From contig CM070876.1 in NCBI GenBank assembly GCA_036365515.1, positions 123,894,810 through 123,958,809 on the forward strand: 64,000 bases of DNA, written 5' to 3'. Within the stretch, counting starts at the first letter, position 1, and each line of letters begins with the position of its first letter. A program made the translations under genes and the position numbers. Shown in pieces: positions 55,582 to 64,000 of the stretch. Source of the DNA: Torymus aiolomorphi (lineage: Eukaryota; Arthropoda; Insecta; Hymenoptera; Torymidae). The notes beneath the pieces were generated by a model. That model was not told where the DNA came from and ran no database searches. It saw only the letters and a program-made list of their open reading frames with translations.

Positions 55582-56933
55582 AACACCATATTCCTCTTGA
55601 AAACAACATGCCAGTCAATGCCAAACAATATCGCCACCCCGTGATGCACAAGGAGTTCATCGAAAAGGATATCCAAGGGAAACTTAGGGATGGAATCATT
55701 ACACCCTCAAATAGTCCCAGCAACTCACCAATCTGGATCGTCCCCAAGAAACAGGATTCCCAGGGCAATCCGCGCTGGAGAATGGTAGTTGATTTTCGAG
55801 ATCTCAATCAAAGGACGATCGGAGATGCCTACCCACTTCCGAATATCACAGATATCTTAGACCAATTGGGTGGTGCTATGTATTTCTCAGTTTTCGACCT
55901 TGCTTCAGGATTTCATCAAATCAAAATGGCCCCGGAAGATCAATGGAAGACCGCATTCTCGACCCCGGGAGGGCACTATGAGTACAAACGAATGCCTATG
56001 GGACTTAAAAATGCCCCGGCTACCTTTCAACGACTCATGGATCAGATAAAGAGAGGACTATATTGCAAAGAAACCCTGGTCTACATGGATGATGTGACCA
56101 TTCATGCCAATACCCTGGCCGAACATGACAAAAGGGTAAGGCAATTCTTCTCTCGCCTCGCTCAGACCAATCTAGTCCTACAGCCGGATAAGGTCCATTT
56201 TCTCCGAAAAGAGGTAACGCTCCTGGGACACATAGTAAGTGAACGCGGAGTCGAACCCGATCCCGGGAAGGTGAAAGCTGTCAAGGAATTTCCTTGTCCA
56301 AAAGGAGTACGAAATGTAAGGGAGTTTCTCGGACTCACGGGTTTCTATAGGCGCTTTATCAAGGATTACTCAAAGATAGCTAAACCCCTGTACGACCTTA
56401 TCCAAAAGGGGGTAGAGTTCAACTGGGGAGAAAGGCAAGAAGAAGCGTTTAATATCCTTAGCGAACGGTTATGCAGCCGGCCCATTTTGACCCTGCCTGA
56501 TTTTTCGAAACCTTTTACCCTGACAATGGATGCGTCCAATGAAGCCATTGGAGCCGTGCTAAGTCAAATTCAAGAGGATGAGGACCACCTAGCCTCATAC
56601 TTATCGAGAACCCTCAATAAAGCTGAAAGAAACTATAGCACGACTGAAAAGGAATGCGTAGCAGTGCTATACGCCCTTAACCATTTCCGGCCTTACCTAC
56701 TAGGTCGGAAGTTCACCTTAGTTGCAGATCACGAACCCCTAAACTGGATGCACAGTAGAAAGGACCCTGGCCAAAGGCTCATGCGATGGATGTTTAAATT
56801 TACTGGCTATGAGTATACCTTTGGGTACAAGCCAGGGAAACTTAATTGCAATGCCGATGCCCTTTCCAGAAATCCGGTGGAAGAACCTACTGAGCAAGAT
56901 ATCAATCTTGCTTTACCAGGGATCAAAATTTAG
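55542..56933 (+). CDS. pol: Errantivirus pol: reverse transcriptase and RNase H
   Basis: 463 uninterrupted codons. Reverse transcriptase motifs are all present: SPIWIVPKKQDSQG, FSVFDLASGFHQI (first catalytic Asp), MPMGLKNAPATFQ, LVYMDDVTIH (YMDD), LGHIVSERGVEPDP and the thumb FLGLTGFYRRFI. RNase H follows with TMDASNEAIGAVLSQ (Asp), STTEKECVAV (Glu) and FTLVADHEPL (Asp), ending GKLNCNADALSRN. The catalytic residues are intact, so this is the best-preserved part of the element. The ORF ends soon after RNase H, where a full pol would continue to integrase. Confidence 0.93.
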   Translation: MLPGDPLPCTNAVEHHIPLENNMPVNAKQYRHPVMHKEFIEKDIQGKLRDGIITPSNSPSNSPIWIVPKKQDSQGNPRWRMVVDFRDLNQRTIGDAYPLPNITDILDQLGGAMYFSVFDLASGFHQIKMAPEDQWKTAFSTPGGHYEYKRMPMGLKNAPATFQRLMDQIKRGLYCKETLVYMDDVTIHANTLAEHDKRVRQFFSRLAQTNLVLQPDKVHFLRKEVTLLGHIVSERGVEPDPGKVKAVKEFPCPKGVRNVREFLGLTGFYRRFIKDYSKIAKPLYDLIQKGVEFNWGERQEEAFNILSERLCSRPILTLPDFSKPFTLTMDASNEAIGAVLSQIQEDEDHLASYLSRTLNKAERNYSTTEKECVAVLYALNHFRPYLLGRKFTLVADHEPLNWMHSRKDPGQRLMRWMFKFTGYEYTFGYKPGKLNCNADALSRNPVEEPTEQDINLALPGIKI

Positions 56934-57973
56934 TTCTCAAGGAAAAGAAGCTCATGCCAACGGCCCCAGGACGTTCTGCGGTGCAAGGTTCAAGTAGAAA
57001 CCCAAATAGAGTTCCGACCCCGACAAACACCAGTGGACAGAGGTTGCGACCCCGGTGGCCCGGTTTCCGAGGGCTCCTTTCACGCCCTCGGCCCCAGAGC
57101 TCTCTACTACTAATAATCCCAGGGAACTCGGAAGACCCATTGGATCCAAGACCCGCAAAGTAGCCCCCGCCCTAGACCACAGTACAATAGCACAGCGCAT
57201 AAGAGGAAAGGCCAAAGTGGACGCCCCGGATCCGGATACCACTCCTTAACAGAAGGAATCAAAGACAACGGAATCTGATACTATACCCAAAGATCAGGAT
57301 TCCAGCCAAGGGCAAACCTTCTTCCAAAGAAAAAGGAGAGAACGAAGCCTATACCGATGAACCATTCGTGTCAAACCAAACCGAAGTCGAGGTATCAGCT
57401 GTCCTGGTAAGCGAAACAGACCAGGAAAAGGAGGACCTCCATACAACCCTCACCCAGGAGGAGCTGCGAAAGTCCTTCCACCGCTTCGAAGAAAGCATCC
57501 GAGTGCACCAGGAAAAATCGCTCATAGCACCCGACGAAGAAGAAGAAATCGTTAACTTCCCGTCACATTTCTCCGATGGAGATAGGGTACGTGAACAAAT
57601 GCAAACCATCTTGGACGACATAGATCCTATAGATCCTCTGACGAAAGACGATTCCGTCATGGCCGAGAGAATCCAGAATTTAGTCAGACGAACGCTCAAT
57701 GAGTGCAGCCAACAGGACTCAGACGAATCGGACGAGGAATCTAGTGCCCCGGAAAATGGCAATAAACTCTCCACCTCCCGATTGTCTTCCATAGAACCTA
57801 CCACTCCTATGGCCAAAAGCACCCCTAGGGGTCATGCACCACAACGTCGATCTATCCATTTCCCAAACTTGAAAGGAATCCGTGAGGAAGGTAACAAGAC
57901 AGGGGAGGAATCACCGATCGACCTACAGTTCGATCATCCCTCCGAGGAAGCATTAGGATTATTTTATCTATGA
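56934..57973 (+). pseudogene. pol: Errantivirus pol: acidic linker between RNase H and integrase
   Basis: After the stop at 56931 the sequence is proline-rich in several frames, then an ORF at 57368-57973 (201 aa) is acidic and Ser/Glu-rich (PDEEEEIVNFPSHF, QDSDESDEESSAPEN). No integrase HHCC zinc finger or first catalytic Asp is found before the integrase core starts at 57970. I infer a low-complexity linker plus a deletion that removed the front of integrase. It could instead be a lineage-specific insertion. Confidence 0.55.
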
Positions 57974-58766
57974 CTACCCCCAGAGGAAATTGCCATTTGC
58001 TGACTATGCAATGTAACTTGACAAAATATCTCATCGCCATCCCCATATCCAACCTAAAAGCCTCTACTATCGCGGGCGCCCTGGCCAGACATCTCATACG
58101 CCAATTTGGAGCACCGAGGGCCATCCTATCTGACAGAGGAACCAGTTTTCTCTCTGAAATCGTTGAGGGACGTTGCGACTGTTCCGGATCCATCATCTCA
58201 CGACTTCAGCTTACCATCCCCAGACGAATGAATCCTTGGAACGCAGCCACAATGGATTTCTAATGGATTTCGTGAGGACTTATTCTGAGAAGTATGATGA
58301 CTGGGATAACTTGGCTCCGTTCGCCACATTAACCTATAACACCAGTGTCCACACAAGCACGAATTTCACGCCATTTCAACTAGTCTACGGCCGATTGGCA
58401 AGATTCCCTACTCGAATGCCAGCCGCGGATCAATTGAGGACCTATAATTTGTACTTGCAGGTCCTAATTACCAGATTAGATGAATTGAAGATCCAAGCCA
58501 CCGACACCCAAATCAAAGCGAAAAAAAAGTCAAAAAAAAGATATGATCGGCAAGTGAAACCATTGGAGGGAACTGTTGGTAGTTACGCTTGGGTAAAAGT
58601 GGAGCCGCACGCCTCGAAATTTGACAGTTTCTATAAGAAACCCCTTAAAATCAAAGCAATACTAGGTAGGAACAAAGTCCTGTTAGAATTACCAAATGGT
58701 AAAACAATCCGAAAACACACGGATAAATTGAAAATTGTTCTTCCCTCCGATAGCGATACTGATTAA
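57970..58766 (+). pseudogene. pol: Errantivirus integrase, partial and frameshifted
   Basis: The first piece (57970-58263) has LTKYLIAIPISNLKASTIAG and GAPRAILSDRGTSFLSE, carrying the second catalytic Asp. A frame change near 58165 leads to the second piece (58173-58766): TSAYHPQTNESLERSHNGF with the catalytic Glu, WDNLAPFATLTYNT, then a C-terminal basic and beta-rich region (KKKSKKRYDRQVKP, GSYAWVKVEP). The N-terminal zinc finger and first Asp are missing. Role when intact: insertion of viral DNA into the genome. Confidence 0.85.
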
Positions 58767-58861
58767 CAAAATTTATATTCACTTGTCGGGTCGACAAGTA
58801 AAATAAGAAGGGAGTGCGTAGCAAATCAAATTTCATCACAAACTCCTGTATCTGATTTCAG

Positions 58862-59983
58862 ATGCTTGCAGTTTACATTAGGATGATAACACTCTTTATA
58901 GCGATTCCACGAACAAGGTTGTCGCCGACCCATTATGAAATAACCCCTATTAATATCAACCCTGGGATTTATTATGAAAAACTACCATCAATCCGGATCC
59001 AGAGAGGAAATTGGAAAGTCATTATTCATCTAGATTTGCATGGTTTTCTTAAGGAACACGGCCCTACTCGAACGTACAATGAACAATTGACCAAATGCAT
59101 AACCCACCTAGGAATTGACCACTGCAATGCCGCCCTAAATAAAGACCTCATGGAGGTGAAACTGACGACCCTTAGTCACGTACATGGGGATATAAAACAG
59201 GCAGCCATGTCTGTGGACACTCAGCCTATTGACGACCCTTCATCAATTAAGGATATCCGAGCGCGCAGAATGGCCCCTCTTGGTATCATAGGAAGTGTAA
59301 GCAAAAGCTTGTTCGGCCTCATCACAACGGACGACGCGGATGCTATTCACAAGGACATCGATCAGCTGTTTAGAGATCAAAAGAAAATCGTGAAACTCTC
59401 AGTTGATAAGACACACCTCATCTCGGCCAATCTCGAAGAGCTGTATAACATCACGACACTGCATCGAGAGACTATGAAGACGATGGGTGAAACTTTGAAT
59501 AGTAAACTTAATACTCTCTTAGTCGAAGCTAACGAAAACCATCTAGCATGGGAACTTTCTACATTTGCTCGGCAAATTGAAACAAAATTAGACCATCTGA
59601 TACACTGTAATAGAGAGATCCTAACGATCCTCAATACACAGATCGAGAGGAAGTTGCACCCTAAGCTTTTGCGACATGATGTACTCCACCAAATGGCCAT
59701 AGATATCCAACAAACAGGGGAGAGCCGAATACTACCGATGCCATTGCACCACCTGCGGCTAGAGGAAATTGCAAAGATGGATGCCACCTTCCATGAAGGG
59801 AGAGTTTTAATAAGTCTAACCATACCTCTTACGGAAAGATCAACCTACGAGTTATACAGACTTCACCCCGTAAGGATTCCTCAAGAATTGAAAAACCAAA
59901 GTTTCAGGGTTGTCCATATTTCTCCATCCTACCCTTATTTGGCCTTGAAAAGGGACTTGCAGGTGTATTTGAAACTCACCTAA
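58862..59983 (+). pseudogene. env: Errantivirus env, main part (F-type fusion protein)
   Basis: 373 open codons. A hydrophobic start (residues 1-16) may be a signal peptide. The furin-type site RARR (133-136) is followed by a Gly/Ile/Ser/Phe-rich fusion peptide, then long helical segments typical of the errantivirus/baculovirus F-like class I envelope. Cys residues near 81 and 93 may form disulfides. The ORF ends early; the following 290 bases continue the protein in another frame with two stops before 60271. Such proteins mediate membrane fusion; this copy is defective. Confidence 0.85.
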
Positions 59984-60840
59984 CAACATCTACAAGAATG
60001 TATCCCGACTCATTATGGACGCATTGCCCACCTAAAGGCCCTTTATTTACCATCTCCGAACGAAAGGAATGCGAAATGGAACTCTTACTCAATCCGCATC
60101 CTGACGTCCTCAAGTCGTGTGATATAATGATATCCTCATCCTCCTTGACCCAATGGCGTTAATTAGAACTACCTGATAGTTGACTATACTCCATAATCAA
60201 GGAAGAAACGGTCCGAATCACATGCCCAGGGGAGATCTATTACACACCGACTATTAAGGGCACGGGCCTGTTGAGGTTGGCCACTGATTGCTCCGCCAGA
60301 ACTCATACAGTGGAACTACCTGATAACCAGGATCAGACTGCCAAGTCTCAATATATCTACGCTCCAGACGTAGGCCTAAATATTACGGTCGTACATCCAG
60401 AGCTATGGCAACACATGAACGAGTCCACCCCTTTAGAAATAGGACAACCGTCACCGGACATAGTCTTTACACCAAGGATGGAGCGTCTCACGAATATTGT
60501 CTCCCGTATGAAAGAGATAGGGGAACATAAAAGAGACACTTCGTTCACTCGATCTCTAATATATGGAGGGATAACTTTCCAAGGTATAACAATTATACTT
60601 GGTGTAATCTTGTTTTTCCTCTACAGAAGGACAATAGGGAAACGACCCCAACCCTCATCGCGATATACTGGGAAAAGAGACACCGCAACTGTAGGAACCG
60701 TTAACCTATGTAGCTATCCAGCCTGTTGCCACCCGCTCAGTATCCACACCCATCCTAATGCCACCCACTCTCCCACCTCAGTTGGCGGAACTCGATTAAA
60801 ATCATATGTACCTTCCTTTTCAGACAGGAAAGGAAGAGGA
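59984..60840 (+). pseudogene. env: Errantivirus env, C-terminal part with membrane anchor
   Basis: From about 59998 the reading continues with CPPKGPLFTISERKECEM-like and CPGEIYYTP segments, interrupted by stops near 60161 and 60178, then is open from 60271. A ~20-residue hydrophobic helix (GITIILGVILFFLY, about 60580-60622) followed by RR is the transmembrane anchor with a short tail. The open frame runs on past the likely end of env into the accessory ORF at 60841. The protein cannot be made whole because of several lesions. Confidence 0.78.
60808..60840 (+). promoter_or_regulatory. Splice-acceptor-like tract before the RRM ORF
   Basis: TGTACCTTCCTTTTCAG ends at 60823 and is followed 17 bases later by the ATG of the accessory ORF at 60841. 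Pyrimidine tract plus CAG fits an arthropod 3' splice site, suggesting a spliced subgenomic mRNA. Confidence 0.5.
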
Positions 60841-61525
60841 ATGGACTTTTCAACAAACCCTCCTCATTTCATCACCGTGACTTATCAAACGGACCTGGGA
60901 CTCGACGGACTTATAGCCTGCTTCAAACAGGCCGGACCTATTTATGGTGGAAGTCATATCGGAAAGTTTAACTACCCAAACGACTAAGATCACATTCAAG
61001 AATCAAAAGGACGCCACAGTAGCAGAAAAATCTAAGGACCTTTGGCTATTGGAAACCACTTTGACCTTCGAGAATGAAAGGATGCCTATTCTACCATGAA
61101 AAGCAAGGAAACTAACCCATTCACCCGAACCCGGAACCAAAGAGAAGACCCGTATCTTTTGCCAAATACCCTGGCCAAAAGATCAGGGAAGGACGCAGGA
61201 ACAATTAGAAGAAGAGTTTTTTTACCATTTTGCCCATTTTGGAATTCTAGAATATGTCCATACAATAAAAGACAACCAAGATCGGCTTTCTCATGGTTTT
61301 GTCAAATACCTGGAGGAGGAATCCGCACAAAGAGCTCTACAGAGAAGCGACATCCGATACCGAGCGATACCTGCGCGACCGCAGTACTCCAAATCTATCT
61401 ATAATATAAAGATTAAACACCAGGAATGTGGAATTGAAATCGAGCATCGAAATTTTGGACTACACGAAAAGACGTGTCATCGACAACGAGCATTAGGACG
61501 AAAAGCCTCCCTTCCTGGCCTTTGA
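60841..61525 (+). pseudogene. Accessory gene downstream of env with two RRM-like RNA-binding domains
   Basis: A first RRM-like unit starts at ATG 60841 (HFITVTYQTDLGLDGLI, CFKQAGPIYGG) and continues after a frame change near 60947 (TTKITFKNQKDATVAEKS). The second lies in the open frame 61100-61525 (no ATG): RIFCQIPW resembles RNP2, then EQLEEEFFYHFAHFGILEYV, SHGFVKYLEEESAQRAL (RNP1 region, two residues short) and YRAIPA. The beta-alpha-beta-beta-alpha-beta order fits an RRM. A TGA at 61097-61099 and the frame change break the gene. RRM proteins bind RNA; here a role in viral RNA processing or export is pure inference. It is not a known errantivirus gene to me. Confidence 0.55.
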
Positions 61526-61611
61526 AATTCATTTCCCTTGGACGATCCCGAAATTTCCTCCCCCCCCCCCCCCCCCGAAAACCTAAAAAAAAAAAGGACT
61601 AAGGACCCCGG

Positions 61612-61632
61612 ACCTTTCTTTTGTTTCAAGCC
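61612..61632 (+). promoter_or_regulatory. Splice-acceptor-like tract before the coiled-coil ORF
   Basis: CCTTTCTTTTGTTTCAAG ends at 61630, six bases before the ATG at 61636, which has a good CCAAAATG context. The acceptor is CAAG, weaker than CAG. Confidence 0.4.
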
Positions 61633-61635
61633 AAA

Positions 61636-62028
61636 ATGATACCGGACAGTCATCCTGTTTTCGCAGAAAGTCGACTAACTTATAGAGTCATAGAATTGGA
61701 GCAAGAATTGGTGAGACTAAGGGCCGTCCACGAAGATCAATGGGCAACAATAAGTCACCCGGCGGATCAGGTGAAGGAACATGAGGAAAAGTTAAAAAAA
61801 AACGTCATGATTCTTGGTGTACTATTCATAGAACGAACCGTGATGAATATCACAATGCATAAAGTGCTTGCTAAATCGGTCAAAGTCTGGCAGCATCTAG
61901 GCCAGCTCACCAATTCAACCCTCAAACGGCTAACTGCTCCTGACTGCCGAGTCAATAATGTGGAGGAAAAAATCAATGATTTGACCTCATCTTTTGCCCG
62001 TCTACGACTGAGCAACAAATTACCGTAG
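61636..62028 (+). CDS. Accessory coiled-coil protein downstream of env, 130 aa
   Basis: I chose the ATG at 61636 because of its context and the preceding acceptor-like tract; upstream in-frame codons (61621) lie in the tract. The protein starts MIPDSHPVFAESR, continues as a heptad-like helix (VIELEQELVRLRAVHEDQW, VKEHEEKLKKN), has a hydrophobic middle (VMILGVLFIE), and ends with another helix (VEEKINDLTSSFARLRL). It has no signal peptide. The ORF is intact, unlike all other genes of this element except the reverse transcriptase piece. It resembles the ORF at 32802 in its first ~38 residues and overall layout. Function unknown. Confidence 0.55.
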   Translation: MIPDSHPVFAESRLTYRVIELEQELVRLRAVHEDQWATISHPADQVKEHEEKLKKNVMILGVLFIERTVMNITMHKVLAKSVKVWQHLGQLTNSTLKRLTAPDCRVNNVEEKINDLTSSFARLRLSNKLP

Positions 62029-62685
62029 AACTCATGGACATCCGGACGTCTCTACACCCTTAGAATTCCCTTATTTCCCATTGATATTATATTACCCTAG
62101 GCCATTACCTCGCTAATAATCTCATTTAACATCTTCCCCTTCGCTCCTTTTCTTCCTTTTGTTCCAGAAAAATGGCTATCAAAGATGGAGGCTATTGAGA
62201 GTCAGCTTCGAAGGTATGGAAGGGTAACCTAATAATCTGAGAGACAAACCACAAGAGGTAGCCGCGGTATAAATATACCATACCTGGAATATGGCCAGTC
62301 CAAATTGAGGCTTCTAACCGAACTAAGGATAATTCCTCTGGATATGATCCGCCAATCAATTAAATATATAAATTAAGATATCAGGCGATCTAGGAAGCAT
62401 ATAGTTATCTCAGTCGAATCTGTGATTCACAATTACCTACATACTAAGAGATTAACAGCGCTTTTGTAAACCCGGCTATCCATATACGTGGAATACCCTC
62501 AATCGACGGACTCTTCCAAGATCGCATGTACCTCTTTAATCTTAATAGCGACCTTCTATCTCCATACTAGCTCTTAATAACAACCGGACAAGGACTCACA
62601 TTACGTCAAAAATTAGCGGAAATTCTATTTGTAATCATATTATTGTAACCTTTTATACAAAACACTTGCCGGGACGACAAGTAAA
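62029..62685. other. 3' non-coding region of the errantivirus
   Basis: A third acceptor-like tract (CTTTTCTTCCTTTTGTTCCAG, ending 62167) precedes an ATG at 62172 with only eight codons; another frame from 62172 gives a ~20-residue helical peptide (KMEAIESQLRRYG). It might be an alternative last exon. The rest has no clear coding. Confidence 0.45.
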
Positions 62686-62700
62686 ATAAGAGGGGGGTGA
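62686..62700 (+). other. Polypurine tract of the errantivirus
   Basis: AATAAGAGGGGGGTGA directly precedes the 3' LTR start TGTTATG at 62701. A similar ACTTGTCGGGTCGACAAGTA palindrome-like word lies before the related AAATAAGAAGGGAG at 58797, near the env start. Confidence 0.85.

Positions 62701-64000
<1,300 letters not shown>

Noticed and set aside
58797..58820. A second LTR start near env
   Set aside because: A word resembling the polypurine region recurs there, but no TGTTATG LTR start follows; probably an internal purine tract.
61096..61404. 102 aa ORF as a gene
   Set aside because: It overlaps the RRM-like open frame in another frame and shows no pattern; the RRM frame is better supported.

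Overview
The window looks like a repeat-dense, AT-rich stretch of an arthropod (most likely insect) nuclear genome. I see no convincing conserved host gene. The evidence is a 9.8 kb satellite array followed by nested transposable elements typical of insects: Copia, Gypsy, an env-bearing errantivirus, Tc1/mariner, hAT, a TTAA-targeting transposon with a Mutator/Kolobok-type transposase, a Penelope-like element and a Maverick/Polinton fragment. Compact genes with TATA boxes and spliceosomal introns also point to a eukaryote. The species cannot be fixed from the sequence.

Layout. 1-9813: satellite with a ~152 bp monomer, higher-order repeats, and an 8 bp inverted repeat in each monomer. 9814-16830: a minus-strand Gypsy-type relic (gag, tRNA-Pro-type primer site, part of an LTR) split by a young intact Copia element (10537-15316). 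16830-21310: mostly AT-rich sequence with an inverted repeat pair, an LTR-like segment and a transposase fragment. 21311-24174: DNA transposon with ~350 bp terminal inverted repeats and a broken minus-strand transposase. 24190-27560: MITE-like elements, microsatellites and an unrecognised acidic/Cys-rich protein gene with one in-frame stop. 27590-32260: a ~730 bp tandem duplication interrupted by an apparently intact DD41D mariner-type transposon (28784-32010).

32540-42020 is the most virus-like region: a Maverick/Polinton capsid-integrase cassette (36970-40507, degraded) flanked on both sides by two paralogous TATA-driven genes of unknown function (33680-34450, 41221-42016), with a third small coiled-coil gene (32802-33206). 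A 5'-truncated Penelope-like element (35085-36966, minus) abuts the cassette. 43058-45094 is a broken hAT transposase.

45865 to the window end is one large errantivirus-type endogenous retrovirus: 5' LTR carrying MITEs in AT repeats, initiator-Met-type primer site, gag, pol, env, and 3' ORFs beyond env, then polypurine tract and 3' LTR (cut by the window edge). Its gag is split at a TTAA by a 4.2 kb DNA transposon that encodes a Mutator-like transposase plus a DEDDh exonuclease. All retroviral genes are broken. The unusual part is the segment between env and the 3' LTR: ORFs with RRM-like and coiled-coil character, each preceded by a splice-acceptor-like tract just before an ATG. That looks like an accessory-gene module, and it is the best candidate here for something undescribed.
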